From positions 5,682,158 to 5,746,157 of the forward strand of contig BROE01000001.1 of NCBI GenBank assembly GCA_036571765.1: a stretch of DNA of 64,000 bases, given 5' to 3'. Under the pieces are notes generated by a model, which had not been told where the DNA came from, did not search any database, and saw only the letters and a program-made list of their open reading frames with translations. Both the position numbers and the translations under genes were made by a program. Numbering within the stretch: the first letter of the stretch is position 1; every line of letters begins with the position of its first letter. The DNA is from Plecoglossus altivelis (Eukaryota; Chordata; Actinopteri; Osmeriformes; Plecoglossidae). Of this stretch, positions 27,005 to 40,700 are shown piece by piece.

Positions 27005-29469
27005 CCCTCTGCGATTTCTCTGCTCGTACCTTGCAGCCGCTGGCTGAAACGACCCTCAGGTCGGCCGGGATCCGGTCGCCTCCCTTGATCTCCACCAGGT
27101 CTCCCTGCACCACCAGCTCAGCGTTGATCTGCATTTTCTCCCCCTCGCGGATCACCAGGGCTTGCTGATGGAGGGAAGGAGGAAGGGAGGGAAGGAGGAG
27201 AAGAGGGTGTGGAGGAAGAACGAAAGAGGAAGAACGGGAAGACAAGACAAGAGGGAAGACAGGAGAAAAATAAATATTGGAAGACAGAAGGAAGAACAGA
27301 GGTAGCATCAAAGAGAGAGAGAGAGGGGGGTGTAACGAGACACGGAGTGAGAGAAAGAGAAAGAGAGAGAGAGCGAAAATGAGATTAACGAATTAGAGAA
27401 CAAAAGCGCCTAAAGGGGATGAGAGGGAGCAAAGTTTTTATGCAAACACACTGGCAATCCATAGTTAGCTCAAAGATTAGGAGTCTTGTGTGGTGTAAGC
27501 TTATTAGGTTCCCTCCCAGGCATGAGAGTGACTCCTCCAGGGAGCACACGCTGCCACACGGAGCACGGAGAAGATCCAGGGGAACGGAGCCAGCTCACCT
27601 ATGGTCTCCTCCAGAGGAGAAACTGTCTTCATCCCCTGTCTCCTCTGAAAACCTCTTAAAGGAACCCTGTTTGGTTCCTGATAGAACCTGCTCTGGGTGA
27701 AATGATTCTAGCTAGAGCTCTGTTCAGCGAAATGGTTTCACCTAGGAATATAAATAAATCTTCACAGTGTTTTTTTTTCTTTCAAAGGGTTGTGCTGTAG
27801 TGAGAACTGTGTAACCTATTCTGTTGTTCGGTTGCAGAGATTCTTCAAAGTGTTTCAGCAGAGAGATTCCAAAAGAGGATCTATTTTTAGAACATTTATC
27901 CAACAGAAGAGAGACGAGAAGGGTGAGATTTAGTTGGACACATTTCCACGTGCAGCATCCTTTCATGGTCATTCACATGTCATGATTGCCAAATGTGCAG
28001 CATGAAAGATTCTCTAAGCAGAAGTTGCTTGTTAAATCCCCAAACTCCTAAATGACAAACCAACACCAACCACACTAACCACATCAGACACATTTCCCAT
28101 TTCATTGTCAGGTGAGCGAAGGCAAAACCATCTCACCTGAGGAACCATGTTTTTGAAGGAGTCCATGATCCGGGAGCTCTTGGCTTCTTGGTAGTAGGAG
28201 AAACAGCCAGTGATGATCACCACAGCAGACAATACCACCCCCAAGTACAGCTGGAGCAGACAAGAGAGGAGTCAACAGAGTACACTATGAAGCCCAGCTA
28301 GGCCTCAAACAAGGACACATGTGACCTGCATCCCAATCTCAAGCATTGGGGTTGATCAATTTGGTTGGGGTTTTTTGGGAGCTATTTCAAGACTTCTGTG
28401 AAGAATTGTAGTAGGTCCTCGTATCTAAACTACTCTGAAAGATCCAGGACGTATATGTAAGTATATATTTACTGAATATATATATACTGTATATTGGTAA
28501 CAATGTGTTGAGTGAACCCCAGTCCAAACAACCCTTGTATGATTTTTTATTTTGTTGACTACAATTTTCACAGCACGGTCATTTGACAGTGATGTATAAA
28601 CTCAGCTTGTTTGCACTGCCCATAGCTGTTTAAGGTCATTTTCTGCCTGTAAAATGTACGATTGTGCAGACACGTTTATCCAAAGCAATGTTCTCATAGC
28701 ATTCATACTGTACAGATGGATCATATGTGTGCAGTAGTAACTGATCCCCTTCACTAGAGTGATAAAAGCGACTCTGTTATTGGCCCGTGGCCTACATGGC
28801 AACAGATCCAGCTATATTCTCACGTTGTCATTGGCCGGTTCATCCTCTGTGGCAACTTGGATACTGTAGGCAAGAAAGCAGAGCAGGGCGCCGATCCATA
28901 GGAGGATGGAGAAACCACCAAACAGCTGCCGACAGAACTTGACCCACTCAGGCGTGGTTGGGGGCGGGGTGAGAGCGTTGGGGCCGTCCCGGGCCAGGAC
29001 CTCCAAGGCCTTGGCGTAGGTGAGACCCTGAGAGCGAGAAGGGGTTAGCCAGTGTCAGCGCACCAGATGGTGGTTGGAGGACGACATGAGTGAACACTGC
29101 TGTTTTGGGTTACCACAGGGTTTGCCTTGATCAAGACTTTCCAGCTTAAAAGCCTGACCTCGTTGGACCGATAAGCTGCCATCTTGGTCCAATGGTGTGC
29201 GCATACTGGCACCAAGGCTTGGACAAGGCTATCTTATCATTCAAAGTCCAACACCAGAGTGAACTGGAGTGGGTAGTCCAGTCCCTGTCCCTGTCATCCC
29301 CAAACTCATCAAGCCATCGCCAGGGAAATCACATATCACTGTCATGTTTTCACCTCATGATTGCACTAAATGCAATGTGTCTGAGAGAGATAAAGACCGA
29401 ATGCGCAAGGAAATAAAACGAGAGGGAGAGTCAATTTTTGTGTGTGCTTGCATGTGTTAGAGGGAGAAT

Positions 29470-29545
<76 letters not shown>

Positions 29546-31099
29546 GACAGAGAAAGAGAGGTGGAGAGAGACGAAAACATCCCTGAGACCTGAGCTCAGA
29601 CAAAGGGTAACAGTTGGTGGATGTTCTGTATGTTGCAAGAGGGAGAATGACGTGTGGATATGAGCTGGACTAGACTGGATGATGCAAGGCGGTTTTACCC
29701 GAGTTAAGTCCATTCCATATCGCTTCCCCAGCTCGTCCAGGGAGACTTTGTGATCATCCTGTAAGTGAATAACAGCCATATGTTAATCAAATCAACTTGC
29801 AGCTGTACTTCTTAGCACCGATTAGCTAGAAACAACACCTGGCTTCTCTCTATGTTTATTACATGCGCCCTGTAGGGAAAAGTAGGATGTGGAAGGGATA
29901 AGTAAAGGGTAACTTGGGAAAAGATTTGAAGGGTTAAAGATAAATAGTGGAGGTCCAAGTCTATCAGGGGAGGGTTTTGAGGAACATGATGTTGCTGAGA
30001 TCAACCACCTAATTTCCCCCTCGTCTGGGGGAAGGGGTAGGTCGAGTTCCGGGATTACATTTCTTTTTCAAACAACAAAATCCATTTCCCATACAGAATG
30101 ACCAGGGCTCGAACAGTTCGTTTGTCCTACCATCACAACCTCCTTCTTCAGCTCAGCCAAATGCCTTTCCTTTTTCATCTTCTTCCCCTCATTTTCAGGA
30201 CCACTCTGGAAAGAGAGATTGTACCACAAAGCTAATGTCGGCCCACCATACTCCAAACTCTTACAGCACGTAGAGGTAGTTTGGTATGAGTAGCGAGTCT
30301 CTCACAAGCAATAACACGTTGATATAGTATGTTCCTTGGCAAACTGTACATCTAGCATGCAACACAATGCAGCAGATATGCAATGTAATCAGTTGTGGTG
30401 AGATTTCTTTCTTGGTATATGGGATTGAAAATGACATCTTGGAAAATGGCTTGGTGTTTGTGAGCGTGTGCGTGGGGGGGGGGAGGAGTGTGTTTGTGTG
30501 GGAGTGTGGTTCAGTTTGGAAAAGTCGCTGTGGGAAGAATCCGGCACCATGGAAATCATCTGTTCCTGTCACTCTTTCTACCCCAGCACGTGTGTGTGTG
30601 AGCGAGAGAGTGTGAGGAGAGAAGGAATGTATGAGCGAGTTACTCGATGAAAAAGTAATCAAAAAGAGCTAAAGAGGGAGCACAGAGCCTGTGGAGGGGC
30701 AGAAATGTGTCTGGCATAGCAATTCTCTCAAGTGCTAAAAAAGAAAAAAAGAAAAGAAAAAAAAAGATTATCTCTAAATCCTGCATAAAAGCCAAACTAT
30801 ATGGGCTAGATAGAAAATAAAACAGAAATTCTGTCATTATAAAAATAAATAATGATGGGTTAAGTAGTTTAGGCTTAATCCTGTCCTCCAATGTGACATG
30901 GCGTCTCAAGGGCCTCTACACTCTTGTTCACAGTGCTAGCTTCTGACTAACCAACCAGCATCAGAGGATTTTTCCATGATGCGTTCTGTAACTAGGGAGA
31001 AAAAGACCCTTGTATTTTAACATCGTATGTAACCTGTGCATCCAATTAATCTGATAATCAAATCCTCTTATTAAGTCAAGTACTCACCTCTCTCCCCAT
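19178..31099 (-). CDS. atp1a2: Na+/K+-transporting ATPase alpha subunit, alpha-2 type
   Basis: Complete P-type pump, 24 coding exons summing to 3033 nt (1010 residues). Exons: 31099-31088, 30205-30131, 29758-29699, 29027-28824, 28250-28137, 27164-27030, 26739-26622, 26413-26145, 25676-25478, 25102-24993, 24733-24599, 24354-24275, 24121-24012, 23709-23534, 23141-23005, 22765-22615, 22313-22145, 22000-21846, 21186-21063, 20439-20294, 20115-19985, 19881-19780, 19581-19490, 19206-19178. The start exon holds only MGRE, as in other alpha genes. The pump exports 3 Na+ and imports 2 K+ per ATP. Seen: TGES in the actuator domain, phosphorylated Asp364 in CSDKTGT, TGDGVNDSP at 702-710, and TSNIPE in M5. 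Q106 and N117 border M1-M2, the pattern of ouabain-sensitive pumps. Alpha-2-like stretches are RNICFFSTNC, KCIELSCGSVR and FCHLNLP, so isoform 2 is favoured over 1 or 3. Oddities are an extra intron between exons 12 and 13, INAELVVQGD where relatives have AEEVVVGD, KVVMV for KVIMV, IIASIPLP for IIANIPLP, and the tail WVELETYY for WVEKETYY. Confidence 0.96.
19590..19690. repeat. (GA)n microsatellite in an ATPase intron
   Basis: About 100 bp of nearly pure GA, starting within about 10 bp of the acceptor of the penultimate coding exon. Confidence 0.95.
22779..22916. repeat. (GA)n/(GAAA)n microsatellite in an ATPase intron
   Basis: GA run with GGGAGA and GAAAGA interruptions, beginning about 10 bp from the acceptor of the 22765-22615 exon. 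On the transcribed strand it is a CT tract and so also serves as the polypyrimidine tract. Confidence 0.95.
25678..25850. repeat. Purine and GT microsatellites in an ATPase intron
   Basis: GAGAGGGAGAAGGA units at 25678-25745, then GT and GA runs at 25797-25850. The CT-rich transcribed strand abuts the acceptor of exon 25676-25478. Confidence 0.9.
26921..27003. repeat. (GA)n microsatellite in an ATPase intron
   Basis: GA run with GGGAGA interruptions, about 25 bp from the donor of exon 27164-27030. Confidence 0.95.
29478..29545. repeat. (GA)n microsatellite in an ATPase intron
   Basis: Almost perfect GA run of about 65 bp between coding exons 3 and 4. Confidence 0.95.
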
Positions 31100-34000
31100 G
31101 GTTGCTGAGTCTTTGCAGTCCCTCAGGGTGAAATGGCTCTGGTGAGACTTACAGCAGGACAGCACTGCTCTGCTACACGTGAGGAAGACACTGGTGGCTT
31201 TTTTTGGGAACACCACCCTTGCAACCCCCAGCCCACCACCCCTGCTACCCCGTTCCACCACCCCCTGCTACCCCCTCCCCACCACCACCGGTTAACCACT
31301 CCCCACCACCTCTGCTACCCCCTCCCCGCCACCCAGCCCCCTCCACACCCTCTTCCATGCCTCTGACCCTTGTCAGGGTAACCTGACCCAGCCCAGCCCC
31401 CTTCTCCCCCGCCTAGTCTGGAACACAGGGGTTGATGTGTACCTGCACCTGCTCCTGCCCCCCCCCTCCCCCACTGTCCTCCCAACACACATACAAACAC
31501 ACACACACACAAGAACCGAAACGTCAAAGAACGCTTAACCCTTCGCAACGCCTCTCATGCCACAACAAACCAACCACAAGTCAGGTGCCATGATTTACAT
31601 GGATTAGCACGTCAATCATTCAAGCACATACTGTCCCGAACTGCACCGGACCTGACATTCAACGCAAGTCAGGTTGATTTTTAGACTCGGGGTCACCCCC
31701 ACGACACACAAACAGGGCCGATGAAAGGAGAATGAAAAAGAAGACACTTTAATGTAGGTTTATTTTTGTTTTCCTTTGACAACTGACATGCATTTGTTTA
31801 AATGTTTTTATTTACTTTCTCTTTACAACAAATCATATGACACATCTTGTATTAGTGCTCATCCATTATAAGCATTAAAGTAAATACAAACCAGTTTGAG
31901 AAGCGTGACATTTCAAAGAAAATGTAGGTTATCTCACAATGTTTCACATAATACACATGAAATACAATACTTTTTTTTAAAAGACATTTGGTTTGAGCTG
32001 TTGGTCTCACGTCAGACGTCTGTGTGGCCACGTGCGTACAAATAGGGATCCGATCAAACGTTCCAACCATTCTGGAACTAACAGATGGTTCTGTCACACA
32101 GAAATGGATTCTTTTGGATATGCGTGTGTTTTAACACCTTTCCTGTTCGCGCTCGGTCCACATTCCCCTTCCGTTAAATGCCCTCAGAGTCAGGCTCCAG
32201 ATTGTAAACTATCTGTGTCTCGAAATAGGTCTTGAGAGAAAGCAGTGTGGAGAGAGGACTGTATCTATAGTGATACGTATGGCCACATGGCTGGGGTTAA
32301 CACCTGGTAGTAGTCACTTGCTTCAGTGCTGACCAGGCAAAATGGTCCCAATTTCTTTCCTCACCTGGGCACATGTAGTGTACTCAGAACTAGAATAGCC
32401 ACACAGACCCCTCCACGTCTGAAAACAGAAATATGACAGATACGATCCTGCATATAGAACTGCCTCTTTCAAAACATACTCTCCATGTGTTAGAGGGACC
32501 CATTTCTGGCCAATAACTGTATTTATGATTACAAGTATAGTAACCGTTTATTCTCAAACAACCCTTATTTGAGTGCGAAACTAAATACAAACATACATAA
32601 AAAAACATGCGCCAAAAATGTCGCATCTGGCAGAGAGCTAGCTGAATTAAAGATTCGGTTTGTCTTCCGTGGGAACCGGTTCAATCCTTCCCTCGTCAAT
32701 AGGAGGCGGAACAGAGCATGATGGCGTTCCAACCAGCAGACATGGGGGCGGGCACTGGTGGAGGAGAGAGAGGGCTTCGTAGGTCGGGGACTGAGCAGCA
32801 ATAAGTCAGTTCTAAGGAATTAGAGAACTGGGGGTGGGGGGGCTGTCTTTCTGATATGAGAGGAGCGTGCTGTGTACACTATAGGGGAATATAGGGGTCC
32901 TTAAGAGTGAGAGAGAGTAACAGGGAGAGAGACTGAGAGAGAGACAGAGGGAGAGACAGACAGAGAGAGAGAGAGACAGAGAGAGACAGAGAGCTTCAGT
33001 TACCAGGGCGTGCTAAAACGATTAAGTGAGGGTGGCGAAAAACTGACTAAGGGAGGGACTAACAGGACCCAAAATAACCCTCTGGTGCACAACCCACCGC
33101 CGGAGGATGTCCACCACTGACTGTTGGAGTGACGTCATTTCAAGGATTCTCGGTCACAAATCACCGGAGAGACAGACACAGGCAGCGAGCACCTTCCCCC
33201 ACCCAAGCCCCACAGTTCAGCAGTGTGCAACTGTTACAGTAAGCCTGTTCTGTCTTCCAGAGCTGGAAATAACCCTGCCGGACCTCTTGGAACTGACGCC
33301 AACGGCACCTCCATTAGACCAACATGGGGCCAGATGGAATCGACTGACCTGACGCCACGGCGTTCGAAAACCCAGGACTAAACGCACCAAAGGGAATCTC
33401 TCATGTCCTCTCGGTCTGTCTCAAGTCCATCTGTGCACTCAAATCAGGTGGGACGGAGTGGGGGTGAAAAAAAAAAAACGATCGCTTGAGCCAAACAGTC
33501 AAGCCTACGGGAGTAGCAATAGGCAGTTATGGGTGTCAATTTCTACATTGTGTTTCTCTACTGCGGTGGCTGAAGGGTGGACTTTGGGATGGGACTGTAT
33601 GCGGGTTAGGTTTTCACTCGTACACACGTGGAGCTTGGCAGAGGGGCTAATTTACTGTCAAGCTCAGCAACGAGAGCGTAACTGGAAGGATTGGGAGCTG
33701 TGTCGACAGGACAGGCAGAGAAAGAGGGAGCGGACTAGAGGAGAGGAGGCAGTCAGGTAGGAGTCAGACCTTTATCTACAGGAGAGGAAAGAGGAGAGGG
33801 AAGAGAAAAGAGAGAGAGAGACAGAAAGAAAACAAGAGGAAAAGACAGGTTGTTAAAAAGCGTCGACACAATAGGAGCAACAGTTTCAAATCACCTCTAA
33901 CATCTGAATAAAGAGTCAAAAGGAAGAGGGGGAAAAAGGTTAACAGTAAAAGAGGGATGAAGAGGATGGAAGAAGGAGTGTCAGCGTGAAGGAAGAGTGA

Positions 34001-34727
34001 AAGTGTGAGCTTGACGTCTCAGAGAAGACAGATTGGCTTGTCCCCATCCCAAGGACTCCACGATGGGGAGCGATGTGGAAGTCAGACCCTCTCCTCATCT
34101 GGCCCAACATTCAGGGAGAAGTCCTTTCGATTCGGGCACAATCGCGTCAGTCGGCCATGCGATTCAGACGACACGGATCGTGAGTCATCAGCAGTCGACC
34201 GAGAGTTATGAGTCGACGAGTCATCATCTTTCTAGATCCCAGTGTTAGTGTTTCTAAACACGCTTAGGACAGGGAACGGGACATGGATCCTTGGAGTCCT
34301 GGTCTGGGAAAAGGACTATTGATCTCTAGTGCTCTCTGCTATGGCTGGATCCCTTGGGATCTCGCAGCCCCCATTTCTGTATGATTGGCGCCCCCCCCCC
34401 CTCCTCCTCCCACCCCCCTATATCACCACCATCCCGATCTATTTATTTGAACGTGAGTTTCTTGGCAAGCCTGGACAGTGACAGGAAGCGACCGGATGAT
34501 TCTGACCCCTCCCCCTTCCCCCCTGCGCTCGCTCCCTCCAGCTCCAGTTCTATGGTCATCAGCACCCGCTCGGGCCCCTTGAGGGGAGCCCCTGCCCCCC
34601 CTATCTCTGTCCCGCCCGCCCCTCCTTTTAGTGGTTGGTGTTTGGTCTGGACTGTTGTGGTGGTGGTGGTGGTGGGGGGAAGGTGCTGTTGATGGGCTCT
34701 GCTCGCTAGCTCTCTGCCACCCTCATC
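31100..34727. other. atp1a2 upstream region and inferred mpz 3' UTR
   Basis: No coding exon seen. Just above the atp1a2 start, 31215-31380 is a C-rich array of CTGCTACCCCCTCCCCACC-like units that may sit in or near its promoter. An AATAAA on the minus strand at 31764-31759 could end a long mpz 3' UTR extending from 34727, but closer signals could also be used. A (GA)n-type block is at 32905-32995 and poly-C at 34391-34400. Confidence 0.45.
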
Positions 34728-37700
34728 CTATTTCTTATCCTTGCGGGACTCCTGTTTCTTCTTTTCAGTGGAGGCTGCCTTCAACTTGGAGGGGTCCAAG
34801 GAGAGCGCAGGGCCCTGGGGAAAGGAAGGGGGAGAGGGAGAGAACAGGGGGGAGAGTCACTTCAGAGGGAAAGGAGTGTGAGGTAGAGAGGGGGGGGAGA
34901 GGGAAAGAGAGGGCGGTGGAGGTAGTCGCACTTTAGTTCAGGTGAGATGCAGGCCGGTTTAATCGTGACGGAAACGAATGGGTTAGGACGGGCGGAGGAG
35001 TGTGAAGAGGAGAGAGGCACATTTAGGAAGGGGGGCAAGAGAACGAGGGAGAGAGAGAGAGAGTCATTTTAGAGGGGGCCGCATGTGAGGGGGGGTGGTC
35101 TCCAGAGCTGTAAGGGAGGGAGGGACAGAAACAGGTATCCATGCGTTAGGGACAGAGTGAAAGGATTGCTCTCTCCAGAACCACACACACACACAGATAT
35201 ACTGTATATATGTATATATATATGACTCAATATATTCAACACACAAGCATCATTCACACACTGTATGACTTGATATGTAAATCCACAAATAGTTTGACAC
35301 ATGCATCTGACACCCTTATTCATTGTACTTGTATGGGTATAACTCAGTGGAAGACTGCAGATCAAGAGGTTATAAGGTACTAAGGTACTCATGTCCCTCT
35401 GGGGGATGTTAAAAGCATTTTGCTAAATGTTTAAACTTTACATTATATGTATCATGGACAATAAACTAAGACCTTTCTTGTAACTCACGTCCTACTAGCA
35501 TAGACTTACGGACACAGAGGTATAGATTGAGGTCAGCGACGTAAGAGTATATGAGCAAAGGCTTTAGATACTAATGGCTCGGCCCAATATGATGTTAGTT
35601 GTACATTGAAAAACATATTGGAAAGAACATCTACACTTTTTCTTTGAATTACTTCTTTACAATAGTTTCTAATTCCAAATGAATCCCATCCAGAGCAAGA
35701 CTCACCAAGTTAATAGAAGGAATAGAAGACGCAGCCTAACTTTGTACCGTTTCCCCCAGAAGTGACAGTGTTGAATATTTAGCCCCTTTCAACATACCTA
35801 CCGAATGGCCCAGAAGCATTAAAAAAACATGCTTTTTGAACCATGGTAAGAGATTTAAGGATTCTGATGGCGCATTAAACGGCCAATCATCTCACCATGT
35901 TAGACTTCCCAACGGAGGTTAGCAGAGGCACAGGGGCTGCAGACTACAGAGGACTCCCACTGGCAGAGTGTGGGGGGAGTGTGGGGGGAGTGTGGGGGCT
36001 GGGAAGTTGCTTAGGGAGGGGGGAAGTAGGTTAGTGGCTGTAGGCCTCTCACAGAATACTAACACACTTCCCTGACAGTCACAAAGACAGGTAGAGGGAG
36101 GCAAAGGAGACCACAAGGGAGATTGAAACAGAGAGGCAGATTCGCTTAGCTAAAGATCAGAAAAGGGCTGAGAAAAAACCACATGGTTCACCTGTAGAGA
36201 GAGGGGGGAAGAGGGACAGGGAGATGGTGATGGGGAGGGGAGTAGAGGAAGATGGTGAGGGGGAGAGGGACAGGGAGATGGTGAAGGGGAGGGGAGGAGA
36301 GGAAGATGGTGAGGGGGAGAGGGACAGGGAGATGGTGAAGGGGAGGGGAGGAGAGGAAGATGGTGAGGGGGAGATAGTGATAGGGAGGGGAAGAGGGAGA
36401 GGGAGATGGTGAGGGGGAGGGGAGGAGAGGAAGATGGTGAGGGGGAGAGGGGCCAAGCATCAACACAACAGAGAGGAACGACAGCTAGTTCTCATGGTCA
36501 TCTGGACCGCTTAAAGACGCGACAGGCGGTTCGAGACGAAGCTCAGAAATAGAAGAGGAGGCTGGAAGGGTGCGTTTTAGGAGAAGACACCTGTCTGCTT
36601 GCCTCTGATGAGGTAGACAGAGACAGGACCAGATAAGGAATATGGTAGGAGGAGGAGGGAGGGAGGGAGGGAGGGAGGGACGGGAGGAGGGAGGGAGGCG
36701 AGGAGCGGAGGGAGGGAGGGAGAGGAGGGAGGAGGGAGGAGGGAGGGCTCTTTTCCTCTCTCCTCTCTCTCCGCTCTCTCTCTCCTCTCTGCAGCGTTCT
36801 AGTCAGGGTGTACTTGGAGTATGCAGTCAGTTGCAGCACACAATGCCTTCAGGCTGCTGTGATGCATACATGAATAGTAAGCCCTCGCCGAGAGGACGCT
36901 CTCTTCCAAATTTGACAATCTTGTCATTTGCTATTATATTCTCTACGTGACTCTTTTGTGGCATGAGAGGGGGGGAACACCAAAATACCCTCTCTGCAAA
37001 TACAGTCCCTACCCCACCCCTCTCTAACCCCACCCCTCTCTAACCCCACCGCATCCCTCTCTGACCCTACCCCTCTCTAACCCCACCGCACCCCTCTCTA
37101 ACCCCACCCCACTCCAACCCCACCCCCTCCTGACCTAACTCACCCCTCTCTAACACCCTTCCCCCTCATTCTACACACGGAACTCCTGCACGAAGCACCA
37201 CGCGGGGGAATGTCACGCCGGTGACATTCCAAGGCGCGGACGAGCAGTCAGAGCGTGAGTCGTGGAGTACGTCGCGGAAAATTCGGTGAAGCCAGGGCCA
37301 GGAGGGCATACTAGCGGAACGCATGGTGAACGGTGGGAGAGGGGAGGCAGATGGAAGATGGTGAGGGGGGAGAGGGCACAGAGAGAATGCCAAGGGGAGG
37401 GGAGGAGAAAGGAAGCATGGGAGACTGGGGAGATTTAGTTGAATCGAGAGGGGAAGAGGGAGAGGGAGATGGTGAGAGGGAGGGGAGGAGCAGGACAGAC
37501 CTTGCGGGCGGCAGGGGCAACCGCATGCTCCAACGGCACACCCCGCCGAGTTGCCACCATAACGCCAGCATCCTCTCTGACCACGACCAAAGAGGCCACA
37601 CAAGCATAGGCCCAACCTTCACACTTCTTACCCCCACGCCACCAAACACGCTCAACCAACGACCACAAGTAAGAGACAGCCCAAAGACGTCAACCCAGTC

Positions 37701-40700
37701 TCTGAGCACCCGAAACCCAGAATCCCACCCAGCCCTCGGATACCCACAACAATCTCTCAATCACCAAATCCTACTCACCACACTCAAAGTATACAGAAAA
37801 ACGACACACCGACAAACCTATAACAAGTCAACATAAAAACCCACGACAATCTATCTAAAGAGAGGTACATCAACTATCACAAAAAAAACCACAAGCAACC
37901 AACCCATCAAAACAGAAACAAAACAGATCAACAAAGTTAAACGAAACCGAACTACACCATCGCTACGACAGCTAGTTCTCATGGTCATCTGGAGTTAAAG
38001 ACGAGGCGGGAGAGAGCGCGAAGAAAGAGAGGGAGGGCTGAGGGAGGAGGGAGAGCATGGGTCTGAGAGGAGACAGGAGACGGGACCAAGCTACGAGGCA
38101 ATGATGGAGGAAGGAGGAGGGAGGGAGGCGAGGGAGGCGGGGAGGGAGGTGAGGGGGGCAGGCGAGGGAGGGAGGGAGGGAGGTGGAGGGAGGGAGGGAG
38201 GGAAGGGAGGAGAGGGAGGGTGAGGGAGGGGAGGGAGGGAAGGAGGGAAAGAGAGTGGGAGGCGGGGAGCATTCAGCTAAGTAAGGGGAGAGTTTGGATG
38301 ACGAAAGATCAGAAGTAGGGTTCCGGTGTGTTAGCGCAGATCATAGTGAGTCGCACCTCATTACGCATTCCCCACGCCACAGCGTGTTACTGGCTTCAGG
38401 GCAAGCTAGCTCTCAGCTAACCTCTCCCCACCTGCCAGTATAATGGCCACACATCATCATCACTTACAAAACACACCAAACGACAACAGACTAAACAGCG
38501 TAAAGTTGATGGGATTACAAGGGTGTGTGTACTTGTGCTATCTTAGGCCCTCTACTGTGTTCTAGTCTGTATCCTCTCTCCTCTGTTATTTCCTCTGTCC
38601 TCGCTCCTGCACGGGTGGTTGTTTGTGCAAGATACCAGCAAATGAAAACATCAACTGTATGCGCTGGCCAGATTACAAGATATGGGCCCCAGCAATCACA
38701 GGAGCTTTCTTAAATAAAGGCCCAATTTGGTCAAAGGCGCTCTACCATACATAGGCCGTGTAAAAACCCCATGTGTGTACAAACAACAAACATACACAGA
38801 AACTGAAGAGTCACGCGCACTATTGAAAACATGATGAGAAAGAAACAAGAGAGAGGAGGGGGTGGGGTTGGAGTGGGGTGGGGTGAACAGAGGGGCAGGG
38901 GTGGGGTAGAGAGGGGTGGGGTGGGGTTATGAAAACCCGGGTGGGTCGGTTACGAGAGGGAGGGGTGGGTTAGAGTGGGCGTGGGGTGGGTTAGTGCAGA
39001 GGGGAGGGGTTAGTAGAGGGATGGGGTCTAAGAGGGCTGGCAGTGGGGTTAGAGGAGGGGAGGGGTTAGAGCGGGGTGGGGTCAGAGAGGGGTAGGGTGG
39101 GGTTGGAGAGTAAAGGGTGGGGTCAGATGAGGGGTAGGGTGGGGTTTGGAGGAGTGCGGCGGGGTGGGGTTAGAGAGGGGTGGGGTTAGAGAGGGGTGGG
39201 GTGGGGTTGGAGAGGGGATGTGGGTTGGACGTGGGTATGGGGAGGGGTTAAATGAGGGGAGGGGTTAGAGAGGGGTGAGGTAGGGTCAGAGAGGGGTGCG
39301 GTGGGGTTAGAGAGGGGTGGGGTCAGAGAGGGATGCGGTGGGGTTAGAGAGGGGTAGGGTCAGAGAGGGATGCGGTGGCAGTTCGAGAACTGAGAGGGGT
39401 GGGGTTAGAGAGGGGTGGGGTAGGGACTGTATTTGCAGAGAGGGTATTTTGGTGTTCCCCCCCTCTCATGCCACAAAAGAGTCACGTAGAGAATATAATA
39501 GCAAATGACAAGATTGTCAAATTTGGAAGAGAGCGTCCTCTCGGCGAGGGCTTACTATTCATGTATGCATCACAGCAGCCTGAAGGCATTGTGTGCTGCA
39601 ACTGACTGCAACTCAAGTACACCCTGACAGACGTGAGAGAGGGAGAGAAAGAGAGGGAGGGAGAGAAGGAGGGAGAAGGAAAGAGCATGAGAGACTGGGA
39701 GAGCGAGAGAATGAGAGGGTGACAGAGCAGGCGAACGAGAGGATGAGAGAGTGAGAGAATGAGAGACTGAGTGAGAATGAGAGGGTGACAGAGCGGGCGA
39801 ACGAGAGGGTGAGAGTGAGAGAATGCGAGAATGAGAGGGCGAGAGAGCTAGAGAATGGGAGAGTGAGAGGGTGAGCGAGCGAGAGAACGAGACGCGAAGG
39901 TGAGGTGTGCCGTCGGGTCGGGGGAAGGAGACAGCACAGTGAGGTAGATAGACGAGCAGAGCTGGGAGCAGCCCCTTCTGATTGTAGCTCAGCGATGACA
40001 ACACCATGGAAACACCTTCTGTCCCCTTCAATCCCCTCCACGTGTAATCACACCTTTAAAAATATCCTGTCAAACATTTCTGCGGGTTTTATATTGAAAT
40101 CAACTTAATGTTGTGCATTTGATCTAATTGGATAAAAAGCCTCATTGCTAAGCCATCCTAGATATGGTGTCATATCACACCGTATGTCCCGAAAATAATT
40201 TGCAGAAGGTGATATCTCTAAGTGGAAACGCTCAGAAAAATACAAGATGACTCTTGTTTTAATCCCGTTACCAATGATCTAGCTGCCTAAGAACATCACC
40301 CCCCTGAAAGAAAATACTCCTGCAAGTGTACGTAGACAAACGCACAATGCAGCAATGCCTTGGGTTGATCTAGTCGTGAGGGAAACGCAATATTGGAGGG
40401 GTCAGTCATTTCGATTTGACATCTGGTCCCTGCCTCTCTTCTACGTGACAGCTGGTCAACCCCCTTAAACAGTCCCCATTCACCCTGGGTAGACCAGCAG
40501 CATGACTTCACTACGTCACCGTGTCTGCATTTGACCTTCAGGCTGTTTACTTCGCTCTCACCATGCCCTTTGGCCCCCGAGAGGCCAACGAATGAAGGAA
40601 AGGGGAAAAAAAACACGGTGGCAGAGCAATGAGGTAGGATGTCATTTATGCCCAGAATTAGGAAGTCAAGACCATTTCTGTTTAGGGTGTTTTTGATTGT

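Noticed and set aside
35880..35930. Candidate missing mpz exon ending AACATG|gtgagatg
   Set aside because: In the required phase it meets a stop codon before the donor.
36827..39605. Two copies of an open frame ending ASQQPEGIVCCN, as a possible duplicated gene
   Set aside because: The frame is short, has no family resemblance, and is present twice only because the DNA is inverted-duplicated.
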